This document shows, piece by piece, positions 25,003-33,448 of a stretch of DNA of 64,000 nt. Each line of letters starts with the position of its first letter. Positions within the stretch are counted from its first letter, which is position 1. Origin of the DNA: Armatimonas sp043757465 (GTDB lineage Bacteria > Armatimonadota > Armatimonadia > Armatimonadales > Armatimonadaceae); assembly GCF_043757465.1 (NCBI RefSeq), contig NZ_JAYVPL010000009.1:23845-87844 (forward strand), written 5' to 3'. A program made the translations under genes and the position numbers. The notes under the pieces were generated by a model. The model searched no databases. It was not told where the DNA came from and was given only the letters and a program-made list of their open reading frames with translations.

Positions 25003-26355
25003 ATGAACATTGTCTTGATCTTCGCGGATGATCTGGCGTATGCCGATGTGGGCTGCTTTGGGGCCAAGGACATTCGGACGCCGGACATTGACTCGCTCGC
25101 CCGCGACGGCGTGCGCTTCACGGACTTCTATGTTGCACAGCCCGTGTGCTCTGCCAGCCGGGCGGCGCTGCTCTCAGGGTGCTACTGTGGGCGCGTCGGG
25201 ATTCAGGGAGCGCTCGGGCCAGCATCGAAGATTGGGATTAGCAGCGGGGAGCTGCTCTTGCCGCAGGTGCTGAAGGCGAAGGGCTACGCAACCGGCATGG
25301 TGGGCAAGTGGCATCTGGGGCATCAGCCGGAGTTTAACCCGACGCGACATGGCTTTGATGAGTGGCTGGGCTTGCCCTACTCCAACGACATGTGGCCGGG
25401 CCACCCGGACACGCCGCGTGCCTATCCGCCGCTGCCGCTGATGGACGGCGAGAAGCAGGTGCAGGTTATCGAGAACTTGGAGCAGATGGGGAGCCTCATG
25501 CAGCGCTATACCGACCGAGCTGTCGGTTTCATCGAGAAGCACGCGACAAAGACACCGTTTTTTCTGTACTTTGCCCACGCCATGCCGCACGTCCCGCTCG
25601 CGCCGGGCAAGAAATGGCAGGGCCACTCCAAGCGCGGGGCCTTTGGCGACGTGATCGAGGAGCTAGATGCGAGTGTGGGGCAGCTTCTGGCGGCCCTGAA
25701 ACGCACCGGAGTGGAGCGCGACACATTGGTGATCTTCACGTCGGACAATGGCCCCTGGCTCAGCTACGGCGAGCACGCGGGAAGCGCGGGGCCATTACGA
25801 GAGGGAAAGGGGACGTGCTGGGAGGGCGGCGTCCGTGAGCCGTTTGTGGCGCGCTGGCCTGGGAGAATTCGGGCGGGAAGTGTGATCACAGAGCCCGCGA
25901 TGACCATTGATCTGTTGCCGACGATTACGACCCTTGCCGGGGCACCACTGCCTAAAAAAAAGATAGATGGCAAAGATATTTGGCCGCTGCTGAGCGGAGA
26001 TCGTGCGGCGAAGAGTCCGCAGGAGGCGTACTTTTTCTACTACAACAACAACGAGTTACAGGCCGTGCGCTCGGGGCGCTGGAAGGTGATGCTGCCACAG
26101 GCCTACCGCACGCTTGGCACGAACCCACCCCGCGCCACGGGCGGCACACCGGTCAAGTACAGGCAGGCGCGTATTGCCCAGCCCCAGCTCTATGACCTCG
26201 TCGCCGATCCGGGGGAGACGGTAGATCTGGCGGCGCAGCATCCCAAGGTTGTGAAGCGCCTGCTGGGGCTGGCGGAGAAAGCACGCGAGGAGCTGGGCGA
26301 CGGCCCGGATCGAATCGGGAAGGGCGTGCGGCTTGTGGGACGCGTCGGTGCATAG
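25003..26355 (+). CDS. Sulfatase
   Basis: Arylsulfatase-family enzyme of 450 residues without an added domain. Metal site NIVLIFADDLAYADVGCFG and formylglycine motif CSASRAALLSG (about residues 49-59; the alanine form of C-x-A-S-R). The later VGKWHLGH, HAMPHVPLAPG and FTSDNGPW motifs are intact. No signal peptide at this start. It differs from the sulfatase at 1705, which has the CxPSR form and an extra beta-rich domain. It is convergent with the prepilin peptidase gene, 3 bases apart. Confidence 0.92.
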   Translation: MNIVLIFADDLAYADVGCFGAKDIRTPDIDSLARDGVRFTDFYVAQPVCSASRAALLSGCYCGRVGIQGALGPASKIGISSGELLLPQVLKAKGYATGMVGKWHLGHQPEFNPTRHGFDEWLGLPYSNDMWPGHPDTPRAYPPLPLMDGEKQVQVIENLEQMGSLMQRYTDRAVGFIEKHATKTPFFLYFAHAMPHVPLAPGKKWQGHSKRGAFGDVIEELDASVGQLLAALKRTGVERDTLVIFTSDNGPWLSYGEHAGSAGPLREGKGTCWEGGVREPFVARWPGRIRAGSVITEPAMTIDLLPTITTLAGAPLPKKKIDGKDIWPLLSGDRAAKSPQEAYFFYYNNNELQAVRSGRWKVMLPQAYRTLGTNPPRATGGTPVKYRQARIAQPQLYDLVADPGETVDLAAQHPKVVKRLLGLAEKAREELGDGPDRIGKGVRLVGRVGA

Positions 26356-26358
26356 CTC

Positions 26359-27729
26359 CTACTGACCGGGTTTCAGGGGGGGCAGGCCCATGCGGCGACG
26401 GGTCCGGGGACTACGCACGTCCAGGTGCAGAGAGTCTTCTTTTTGGGGGAAGGCGAGTTTTTTGTAGCTTTCGACCATCTGTGGGCCAAAGCACATCACA
26501 ATCATGGCACCGGCTGCCATGAACGGGACAAAGGGAACCCCGTACTTCATGTTGCGTCCACGTAGGAGTGCGAGCCCCCCTCCCACCACAGCCCCGAGAA
26601 ATGTCGCAAAGACCAGCGAGAGAATCGCCATGCCAGGGCCCAGAATTGCCCCCAGGCCCAGTGCCAGCTTTACATCACCCAGCCCCATCGCACCGTGCTG
26701 CCCGGTCTCTGTCTCTCGGGCAAACTCATCGGCCTCTGCGGCAGCAGCGGCAATCTCCGCGTTGGCGGAGGCAGGCAGGCCTAGGTCATCGGAGCGGCCA
26801 AAGCGTAGTAGAGTGGCCAGCGGCGCCTCATCACTGCGGCGGGTCATCACAAAGAAGGCGGCGAGAGGGATCACCAAAAAAAGTGCTGCCCAGAGGGGGA
26901 ACATCGGGGCCATTGCCAGAAACGAGAGCGACGTCAAAAATAATGGGGAGAGCGCCAGTCGGGGAGGTGTGCTCGCGCTGTCCTCGGCGCTAGGCTCGTC
27001 GGGGGACTTGTCGGCACCCACAAGGGCCATTCCCTTTTCTGTAGTCGTTTCTAGAGGAGACTCCTCGATAAAGAAACGCCGAATTATTTGGGAGAGGCTC
27101 TCCTGCGGCTGGCGTGCGTAGACGATAAAACCCACAAATGAGACAAGAAAGAGCAGGCCACCGTAGCAAGCTGCTCCCACGAGAGAGACCGGCAGCCAGC
27201 CAAAGTAGAGGTAATCCTGGGAAAAACGTGCCCACTCATGTTGCGAGGCTGCAATAACCCCACAGGCCAGATCGCGCCCTAGCCCCAGGGCAACCACGAA
27301 CCACGTCAGCTCATCAGGGGCAAGGAAGTGATCCAGGTCAATAAAGACCAGTGCGATCAGGAGCGCTGCGATCAGCGCAGTGAAGATAAAGTTACATGTC
27401 GTCAGCGGTTGGTAGGGCAGCACGATCGAGTGGTACAGCAGGGTCCAGAAGCAGGCTGTAAAGAGCTCCACACAGAAATACCGCCAGGAAATCGGCTCCT
27501 TACAGTCACTGCAGCGGGCACGCAAGAACAAAAACGAGAGGAGGGGAATATTCTCCCAGAACGTAATAATATGGTTGCAATTGGGGCAGTGACTTGCGGG
27601 TTTAGAGAGATGCTTGCCCAGCGGAAGTCGGTAGATCACCACATTTAAGAACGAGCCGACAATGGCTCCGTAGGCGAAAGCAACGTAGTACCAGAACGAG
27701 TCCGGCAGCGCGGGCCACTCAAAATTCAT
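26359..27729 (-). CDS. pilD: Prepilin peptidase with a large insertion
   Basis: Bifunctional aspartic protease/methylase that matures type IV pilins. 456 residues, much longer than the usual 250-290. The N-terminal part has GAIVGSFLNVVIYRLP, the zinc CPNC...CSDC pair and the first catalytic aspartate in VFIDLDHFLAPDE. The second catalytic aspartate is in GLGDVKLALGLG near residue 350. Between them is an unusual insert with about 130 mostly polar residues (ESPLETTTEKG and onward) plus additional hydrophobic helices. I start at ATG 27729, six bases after TAACAT, in place of the GTG one codon upstream. Confidence 0.9.
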   Translation of the reverse strand: MNFEWPALPDSFWYYVAFAYGAIVGSFLNVVIYRLPLGKHLSKPASHCPNCNHIITFWENIPLLSFLFLRARCSDCKEPISWRYFCVELFTACFWTLLYHSIVLPYQPLTTCNFIFTALIAALLIALVFIDLDHFLAPDELTWFVVALGLGRDLACGVIAASQHEWARFSQDYLYFGWLPVSLVGAACYGGLLFLVSFVGFIVYARQPQESLSQIIRRFFIEESPLETTTEKGMALVGADKSPDEPSAEDSASTPPRLALSPLFLTSLSFLAMAPMFPLWAALFLVIPLAAFFVMTRRSDEAPLATLLRFGRSDDLGLPASANAEIAAAAAEADEFARETETGQHGAMGLGDVKLALGLGAILGPGMAILSLVFATFLGAVVGGGLALLRGRNMKYGVPFVPFMAAGAMIVMCFGPQMVESYKKLAFPQKEDSLHLDVRSPRTRRRMGLPPLKPGQ

Positions 27730-27735
27730 CACTTT

Positions 27736-27741
27736 ATGTTA
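27736..27741 (-). promoter_or_regulatory. -10 box of a leaderless promoter for pilD
   Basis: TAACAT on the minus strand, exactly six bases before the ATG at 27729. It sits directly downstream of the pilC terminator, so pilD is transcribed separately. Confidence 0.55.
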
Positions 27742-27753
27742 TCGGTAAAACAC

Positions 27754-27790
27754 TGAAAAAACGAACCCTCTCGCACTGCGAGAGGGTTCG
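27754..27790 (-). terminator. Rho-independent terminator of pilC
   Basis: Arms CGAACCCTCTCGCA (27762-27775) and TGCGAGAGGGTTCG (27777-27790) are perfectly complementary over 14 bases, followed on the minus strand by TTTTTT. Confidence 0.92.
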
Positions 27791-27811
27791 TTTCGATTGT
27801 GATGTGTTTTA

Positions 27812-29071
27812 TTACTCGCCGTTGTCGCTGGAGAGACCCTGGATGAGACCAGCCAGCGGGAGGAACATCGCGATCACGATATAGCCGACCGTAAAGCCCA
27901 GAAAGACAATCAAGACGGGCTCGATGGCGGCGGTTAGTGACGAGATAGCGGCGTCCACTTCCCCGTCGTAGAAGTCCGCGATCTTGGAGAGCATGGTATC
28001 GAGCGATCCCGATTCCTGACCAATGGAGATCATCTGGACAACCATGGGAGGGAACATCTTGGACTTGCGTAGTGGCTCGGAGATCACGTCTCCTTCACGG
28101 ACACGGGCACGGGCATCGAGGATCGCATCGGAGAGGATCTCGTTGGAGACCGTGCCGGCCACCGTTTCCAGTGCCTGGAGGATCGGCACCCCCGAGCTCA
28201 GCAGAGTCGAGAGGGTTCTGGAGAAGCGGGCCAGGGCCACCTTGTGGTTGAGTTTTCCGAAGACCGGTATTTTCAGCTTGGCACGATCCGCCACACGCCG
28301 ACCGAACTTGGTGCGTACAAACATCTTGAAGGCGACAATACAGACCATCACGCTGAGCATCATGATGTACCACTTCTGTACCAAAAAGTCGGACATGGTC
28401 TTAAGGAGCATTGTCGGAGCAGGGAAGTCCTCCGCCTTTAATCCGAGGTCAATGAACATCTTCAGAAACTCGGGGACGATACGGATGGTGAGAAAGAGCA
28501 CGATTCCCAGAGCGACGCAGGAGACGATGGCTGGGTAGGTCATCGCTGCCTTCACTTTACGCCGTAGCTCGACGTCTTTCTCGAGGAAGATCGAAAGGCG
28601 CTGGAGAGACTCTTCCAGCACACCACCAACTTCTCCCGCACGGATCAGACCGACAAAGAGGTTGGAGAAGACCGAGGGGTACTTGGACATCGCCTTGGAG
28701 AGCATGTTACCTGCCTCGACCTCGGCGCGTAGATCCCCAATAATGCGGCGTAGCTTAGGGGACTGGGACTGCTCCGAGAGAACGTCAAGACAGCGAACCA
28801 GCGACACACCAGCATCAATCATGGTGGAGAACTGGCGGCAGAAGATTGAGAGATCGGTCAGCTTGACTTTCTGGAACTTGTCCAGAAAAGTAGGCTGGTT
28901 CATAGCGGCCTTCGTCGCTGCTTTTTTCGTCGCTTTTGCGGGAGCTACTTTTTGAACGGTGTAGCCCTGCTCGGTGAGACGCTGGCGCAGCTCAGAGGGA
29001 GTAGTGGCATCGCTAGTGCCGGTGAGTGTTTTGCCATCTGCGGCCTTGGCCGTGTATGTGAATGCGGGCAT
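27812..29071 (-). CDS. pilC: Type IV pilus / type II secretion inner-membrane platform protein
   Basis: Platform protein of the GspF/PilC family, 419 residues, expected length. Two GspF domains are seen: LTDLSIFCRQFSTMIDAGVSLVRCL with FVGLIRAGEVGGVLEESL, then ARFSRTLSTLLSSGVPILQALE with VQMISIGQESGSLDTML. Transmembrane helices lie near 180-205, 235-255 and at the C terminus. An N-terminal alanine/lysine-rich linker (AKATKKAATKAAMNQP) follows a small FTYTAKAADGKTLTG domain. The start has AGGAG. The assembly ATPase and pilins are not in the window. A TTGACG-18-TATAAT promoter precedes it. Confidence 0.93.
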   Translation of the reverse strand: MPAFTYTAKAADGKTLTGTSDATTPSELRQRLTEQGYTVQKVAPAKATKKAATKAAMNQPTFLDKFQKVKLTDLSIFCRQFSTMIDAGVSLVRCLDVLSEQSQSPKLRRIIGDLRAEVEAGNMLSKAMSKYPSVFSNLFVGLIRAGEVGGVLEESLQRLSIFLEKDVELRRKVKAAMTYPAIVSCVALGIVLFLTIRIVPEFLKMFIDLGLKAEDFPAPTMLLKTMSDFLVQKWYIMMLSVMVCIVAFKMFVRTKFGRRVADRAKLKIPVFGKLNHKVALARFSRTLSTLLSSGVPILQALETVAGTVSNEILSDAILDARARVREGDVISEPLRKSKMFPPMVVQMISIGQESGSLDTMLSKIADFYDGEVDAAISSLTAAIEPVLIVFLGFTVGYIVIAMFLPLAGLIQGLSSDNGE

Positions 29072-29156
29072 AGAGTATCTTTCTCCTGCAGGTTGATGCC
29101 TAGTAAACGTCGTTTCCTGCCCGACGGTTACGGCTCCGCAAAAATCCTTGGACTCT

Positions 29157-29186
29157 ATTATAGGCCACGCAAGGCCCTCTCGTCAA
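29157..29186 (-). promoter_or_regulatory. Sigma-70-type promoter for pilC
   Basis: TTGACG, an 18-base spacer and TATAAT on the minus strand. Predicted start near 29150, giving a leader of about 80 bases with a Shine-Dalgarno, in contrast to the leaderless genes. Confidence 0.75.
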
Positions 29187-30307
29187 TTTTTCCGCCACGG
29201 CAGATGAACCGGCACCCGTTTGCCATCTTCTCCTATCGGCCCAGCGCTGGAAAGTTCGTAGATTTTGTCTTTCATTTCATAGCGAAAGGGCTGGCGTGTG
29301 TACGGATCAAGCGCCCACTCCCCTAGCTTCAGCACCTCCAGATTTTCTGGCAGTTTCTCCCACTCCCACTTGTACTTGCGGATCGCTGCATGGCAGTAAA
29401 GAAGCTGCCAGTTGATGCGATCCTGCACAAATTGCTCGACCGCTGTGGGAAAAGTTGGAGTGAGAGCATTGACTAGCGCGGCTTCCAGTGAACCCTCGGG
29501 GAGCTTAGGCTCTGGGGGTAGCGTATTCGGGGCCGAAAGATAGGTCAGAGCACGATCTAGGTTCGCTTGTGCACCTCGGACAAAGGCGGAAAATACTCGC
29601 TTCTTTTCAGCGGAATCCCTCTGAAGTGCGGCGATCTGACGCTGCAGGTGCGCTAGTGCAGGATCGTCTTCATCGGAGAATAGCTCCGAAAATACCTCCG
29701 CTCCACTTTTCTCCAGTGTCGGAAGTATGCTCTCTACGAAGCGCATCTCACTTGCGATTGCCTTCTCTGCATTGCCTTGGTCGCGCTCGACATGCTCTCT
29801 GAGTGTGGCCTGAATGCGATCACAGTCGCGGGGCGTGCACTGCTCCAGGTGGCGCATCACCCTTGCCAGTACGATTGCATCAATCGCTACTCCGACCAAT
29901 CCGCCGATCAGTATCTCACCCTTAGGAGCACTGCCCAGTCGTAGGCCTTGGGAAAAGCTCACCAGTGCGGCTGCCGTTCGGCCTTCCGCGAACAAGAGAT
30001 GCATCTCTGCGTTGAGCAGCCGGGCACAATCGCGGAAGCCAGCGAACTCGGGGAAGGTGGTTGCGGCAGTCAGCTCACGAACGGGTGAGAGTATTGGTTT
30101 GAGCATCGCAGCATCAATCAGCGCTCTTGCCTGTCGAACAGGCGTATCGCCGAGAGCTCGGCGGCGGCTCGTGAGAGTGCTTTTTTGTTGTGCCTCGTCC
30201 CAGAGCGCGCTGGTTTTGAGGAGCTCAGCGGCACGGACAAGGTCTTCGTAGCCGTTCTGACCGGTCAGCTTGGGGAACAGCTGGAAAAGAATAGATTTTT
30301 CTTGCAC
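29183..30307 (-). CDS. Protein of unknown function, layout shared with the 18116 gene
   Basis: Protein of 374 residues, mostly helical. It contains FRDCARLLNAEMHLLFAEGRTAAAL, LIGGLVGVAIDAIVLARVM and a C-terminal WALDPYTRQPFRYEMKDKIYELSSAGP that recalls the end of the protein at 18116 and of pseudopilins. It starts at GTG and lacks the N-terminal hydrophobic segment of its relative; no upstream start is available before an in-frame stop, so it may be truncated at the 5' end or begin differently. TAAGAT lies four bases before the GTG. Function unknown. Confidence 0.65.
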   Translation of the reverse strand: MQEKSILFQLFPKLTGQNGYEDLVRAAELLKTSALWDEAQQKSTLTSRRRALGDTPVRQARALIDAAMLKPILSPVRELTAATTFPEFAGFRDCARLLNAEMHLLFAEGRTAAALVSFSQGLRLGSAPKGEILIGGLVGVAIDAIVLARVMRHLEQCTPRDCDRIQATLREHVERDQGNAEKAIASEMRFVESILPTLEKSGAEVFSELFSDEDDPALAHLQRQIAALQRDSAEKKRVFSAFVRGAQANLDRALTYLSAPNTLPPEPKLPEGSLEAALVNALTPTFPTAVEQFVQDRINWQLLYCHAAIRKYKWEWEKLPENLEVLKLGEWALDPYTRQPFRYEMKDKIYELSSAGPIGEDGKRVPVHLPWRKN

Positions 30308-30338
30308 AGAAATCTTAACGCAGAACAGAGGGGAATGG

Positions 30339-30367
30339 TTGCGGGTTCACCTATGAGGTGATACTAT
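30339..30367 (+). promoter_or_regulatory. Candidate promoter of the tRNA-Pro gene
   Basis: TTGCGG, a 17-base spacer and TACTAT, ending 16 bases before the tRNA. Confidence 0.5.
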
Positions 30368-30383
30368 TGCCCTTGCATCTTTT

Positions 30384-30457
30384 CGGGGCGTGGCGCAGCT
30401 TGGTAGCGCGTCTGAATGGGGTTCAGAAGGTCGCACGTTCGAATCGTGTCGCCCCGA
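30384..30457 (+). tRNA. tRNA-Pro (anticodon GGG)
   Basis: A complete 74-base cloverleaf: acceptor CGGGGCG pairs with CGCCCCG, D arm GCGC...GCGC, anticodon stem TCTGA/TCAGA with loop ATGGGGT (anticodon GGG, reads CCC and CCU), T arm with GTTCGAAT, discriminator A. The 3' CCA is not encoded. The C1 start is typical of bacterial tRNA-Pro. Confidence 0.95.
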
Positions 30458-30460
30458 TTA

Positions 30461-30503
30461 GAAAAGTCTTCCGCTTCCTCAAGCGGAGGACTTTTCTTTT
30501 TCT
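30461..30503 (+). terminator. Terminator after tRNA-Pro, overlapping the end of lpxD
   Basis: GAAAAGTC-TTCCGCTT and AAGCGGA-GGACTTTTC form a long stem with loop CCTC, followed by TTTTTC. The lpxD stop codon and last codons lie in the same bases on the other strand, so the hairpin may work in both directions. Confidence 0.8.
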
Positions 30504-31540
30504 AGCTGTACGAGACGCTTCTCTAGGTCACGCACTTTCTTGAGCATGTCGGGCAGGCGGTGCATCGCGGCCTGCGCCTTGAGAACTTCTTTGTGAGGGC
30601 GGGCAGGGAACCCGGAGACAAAAGAGCCCTCCGGCAGGTCGTGGATCGCGCCGCCGCGTCCGGCGATCACAGAGCGTGCGCCGATCTTGACATGCTCTCC
30701 CGCCCCCGATTGGCCCGCGAAGACCGAGTAGTCACCCACTTGGACGCCGCCTGCGAGCGCGACTTGTGCGACTAGTAGGCAGTGCTCTCCCACCTGACAG
30801 TTGTGAGCCACATGCACCATATTATCTAGTTTAGTGCCATTGCCGATCCGAGTTGTCCCGGTCTTAGCCCGATCAATGGTGCAGTTTGCACCCATCTCTA
30901 CATCGTCGCCAATGGTGACCGTTCCGATCTGCGGCACTTTCAGGTGCTGGCCACCCACCATCATGTACCCGAAGCCATCTGCCCCGATCACCGTTCCTGA
31001 GTGGATGATGGTGCGGCTACCGATCTTGGTGCCATGTAAAAGAGTGACCTGGGGAAACAGGATAGTATCGTCGCCGATCTCCACATTGTTGCCAATATAG
31101 CAGAGCGGGTGAATTGTCACGTTCTTTCCCAGTCGGACATTCTCACCAATGACGCTTTGAGCGCCGATAGATACCAAGCTGCCGTACTGAAGATCGCTCC
31201 CCAGTACCGCTGTCGGGTGGATGCCGCGTGGCGCGTAGTGCTCTGGTGCAAAGAGGTCTAGGAGTTGAGCAAAAGCCAATCGGGGATTCTCGACACCGAT
31301 CATTACCTTGGTGTCACCGTTAATAATCGCCGTTTGAGGGGCCAGGATGGCGGAGGCAAGAGAGCGGCGTGCGGTCTCCAGGAAGCGTGGGCTCTCGGCG
31401 AAGGTAATATCGCCTGTCTGTGCCTCTTCAATGGAGGCGATCCCACAGATCATGGTCGCTGGGTCGCCAAAGACCTGACCTTGTACGACTGCTGCAATCT
31501 CTGCTACCGTCCGGCGGCGCAGTTCTTTTTCTTCAATCAC
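30479..31540 (-). CDS. lpxD: UDP-3-O-acylglucosamine N-acyltransferase
   Basis: Adds the N-linked acyl chain to UDP-3-O-acylglucosamine in lipid A synthesis. 353 residues from GTG 31540, which overlaps the upstream stop as GTGA and has AAGGG at a good distance; TTG at 31558 is the alternative. The N-terminal uridine-binding domain has TFAESPRF; the left-handed beta-helix shows hexapeptide repeats (IGENVRLGKNVTIHP, IGSRTIIHSGTVIGADGFGYM) with the catalytic histidine of VHVAHNCQVGEH. The other lipid A genes are absent here, but this is evidence that the cell makes a lipid A-like molecule. Confidence 0.95.
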   Translation of the reverse strand: MIEEKELRRRTVAEIAAVVQGQVFGDPATMICGIASIEEAQTGDITFAESPRFLETARRSLASAILAPQTAIINGDTKVMIGVENPRLAFAQLLDLFAPEHYAPRGIHPTAVLGSDLQYGSLVSIGAQSVIGENVRLGKNVTIHPLCYIGNNVEIGDDTILFPQVTLLHGTKIGSRTIIHSGTVIGADGFGYMMVGGQHLKVPQIGTVTIGDDVEMGANCTIDRAKTGTTRIGNGTKLDNMVHVAHNCQVGEHCLLVAQVALAGGVQVGDYSVFAGQSGAGEHVKIGARSVIAGRGGAIHDLPEGSFVSGFPARPHKEVLKAQAAMHRLPDMLKKVRDLEKRLVQLEKEKSSA

Positions 31541-32763
31541 AAGCTTACCCTTATCCAATTTGCAAATTCTGCAGTACGATCTGGCACGCCAGGACGGGGA
31601 CGAAACGAGATCAAAATGCCCTTGCGTTGGGCGATATCCAGCACCGCTGCACGGACTTCCGCCTCCAGAGCGGAGCGCTCCGTTATGAGTGTTGAGTTGG
31701 TCGGAAGCGAGGTGAGCTGCTTGACGGGGGCAGTGTTTTTTGGGGAGGGAGAGGGAGTCAGAGGGGACGTTAGCGGTAGAGAGCCGCTCGCGGCACGCCG
31801 CGTCGGAAGCTCCTCTGCCAGCAGTATCTTACCCAGGCTCTCTTCCTGATCTAAGCGTAGAACAAAGCTCTCCGACCGACTCCGCAGGCCTTCGAGATGC
31901 TGTGCGATTTGTATCTGGACTTCCGCCTCTCGCTCCTGGGCCCTGAGGAGTCGTTTCTGCTCGGCATCTTTCTGCACCTGTGTAACCTGGGCATCTAGTG
32001 TGTCACAGAGAACCTTCAGAACATCCCGCGAGGCGGCGTAGAGCACCCGAGGGTTACGCGGGGGCGACCCTCTTGTCCAGAGAACTTTTGCACGTCGCAC
32101 TCCGCTCAGAGGATCTGTCTGTATCTCGGCACGTAGTGCGGCGGCCTTCAGCCGAGTGACCTCGGCCTGCACCTTCACAGGATCATCGGGAGCGAGGAGC
32201 GTGTCGTTGGCCGGGCTAGCAAGGGCCTGGGATATCTGATATTGGATCTGTGCGAGAGCAAGGTCATCTCTGAGCATCGCCACTTTTTCAGAGACACTAC
32301 GCTCCGCCTCTAACCGATCTTCCTGTGCCTTAGCTACCGAAGTGCGCCTCTCCTGTACTTCAAACAGTGCCTGACTGATCGCCCAAAAACGTGTCTGACG
32401 CTGTTGAAGGCGTTCGGAAAATTCTTGTATTCCCTGGAGGTCGGCTTCCTGTAGTCTCTTTCTTGCTTCTCGTCGGCGCTGTTGGGCCGTCTCCCAGCCG
32501 GGAATTTCCGAGAACAGGGACGTCGTAAGAACTGAAGGGAATGTCATTTGTACCCGTGCCGGGATTCCAAGAGGGGAGAAGGTTTTCGGTTTTTTTGTTA
32601 ACGGACTGTTCACAACCAGAGCATCCAACCTCACCCAAGCCCAGGTAGGCTTGGGCGCAACAAGACGAACAGGAGTAGGTTGACTGCACCCTGTTGCCCC
32701 CAGACTGACGACCACCGCGAGCAGCACGTTTGAGCGACTACTTCTGGAGAAGTTTGACCACAT
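31537..32763 (-). CDS. Envelope coiled-coil protein, probable lipoprotein
   Basis: Protein of 408 residues with a signal segment (NVLLAVVVSLGATGC) ending in a cysteine that could be lipidated, then a long alpha-helical, Gln/Arg/Glu-rich region (RRREARKRLQEADLQG, RLEAERSVSEKVAML) and a Pro/Ser-rich linker before the C-terminal GILISFRPRPGVPDRT. The end of the protein resembles the tail of OmpH-like proteins. No recognised domain. It overlaps ompH by 26 bases and lpxD by four, so it belongs to the envelope operon. I choose the ATG at 32763; 32787 is an alternative. Confidence 0.7.
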   Translation of the reverse strand: MWSNFSRSSRSNVLLAVVVSLGATGCSQPTPVRLVAPKPTWAWVRLDALVVNSPLTKKPKTFSPLGIPARVQMTFPSVLTTSLFSEIPGWETAQQRRREARKRLQEADLQGIQEFSERLQQRQTRFWAISQALFEVQERRTSVAKAQEDRLEAERSVSEKVAMLRDDLALAQIQYQISQALASPANDTLLAPDDPVKVQAEVTRLKAAALRAEIQTDPLSGVRRAKVLWTRGSPPRNPRVLYAASRDVLKVLCDTLDAQVTQVQKDAEQKRLLRAQEREAEVQIQIAQHLEGLRSRSESFVLRLDQEESLGKILLAEELPTRRAASGSLPLTSPLTPSPSPKNTAPVKQLTSLPTNSTLITERSALEAEVRAAVLDIAQRKGILISFRPRPGVPDRTAEFANWIRVSL

Positions 32764-33421
32764 CCTCAGTAATATCTGTTGCCGCATAGATCACGACATT
32801 CGCGTTGAAGATTAGGGCCAAACTCTTTTCCTGGGCCACTTTCTTCACTGCATCCTTTACGATTTTTTCTAGCTGAGTCTCAAAATTCGTCCCTTTTTCT
32901 GTGATACGGCGCTCGTAGTCCGCACCGATCTCATTGAGGATAGGGATCCCCTCGTTCTGAAGGGCATTGAGGCGCTCCAGCTCTTTTTTCTCATCGTCTT
33001 TGAGTAGCTGCTGACCGCCTAGGCGGTTTAGGGTTCCAGCACTCTGGTCCGCTTTCTTTTGTAGATCCGCCGCACGGGTCTTCTCCGCAGGGGTGGTCTT
33101 GTCGCTTTTTTCGTAGATTGCGGCGAGCTCGGTCATCTCCTGCTTGGTCAAGAAGATAGCATTGCCCTCTTTCAGGCGATTGAAAACACCCAGCATACTG
33201 CGCTTGAAAGTCTCAAACTGTCCATCGAGATCTTTCTTGAGCTTAGATTGTTTGGCGCACTCTTGAAAGTCAACAATCCCAAACTGTTGTTGGGCATGTG
33301 CGGGAGCTGGAGTGAGCGCGGGAATGCCGACCCCCCCTAGCAGAGTTAAGGCCACAGGGGCGAAGAGACGAAAAGACTGAATAGCTCGTAGGGCTCGCAT
33401 GCGGTATTGGAGCAAGATCAT
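32738..33421 (-). CDS. OmpH/Skp-like periplasmic chaperone
   Basis: Protein of 227 residues. The signal peptide ends PAHAQ; the mature part begins FGIVDFQECAKQS, the usual opening of the OmpH/Skp family, then a long helical hairpin with many Lys, Glu and Gln, and ends with IFNANVVIYAATDITEDVVKLL, a typical family ending. These proteins hold unfolded outer-membrane proteins for BamA. It directly follows bamA in the operon, the classic arrangement. AAGGAG ribosome site. Confidence 0.9.
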   Translation of the reverse strand: MILLQYRMRALRAIQSFRLFAPVALTLLGGVGIPALTPAPAHAQQQFGIVDFQECAKQSKLKKDLDGQFETFKRSMLGVFNRLKEGNAIFLTKQEMTELAAIYEKSDKTTPAEKTRAADLQKKADQSAGTLNRLGGQQLLKDDEKKELERLNALQNEGIPILNEIGADYERRITEKGTNFETQLEKIVKDAVKKVAQEKSLALIFNANVVIYAATDITEDVVKLLQK

Positions 33422-33448
33422 GGTGAAAAGTTTCTCCTTCTTCTAAAA

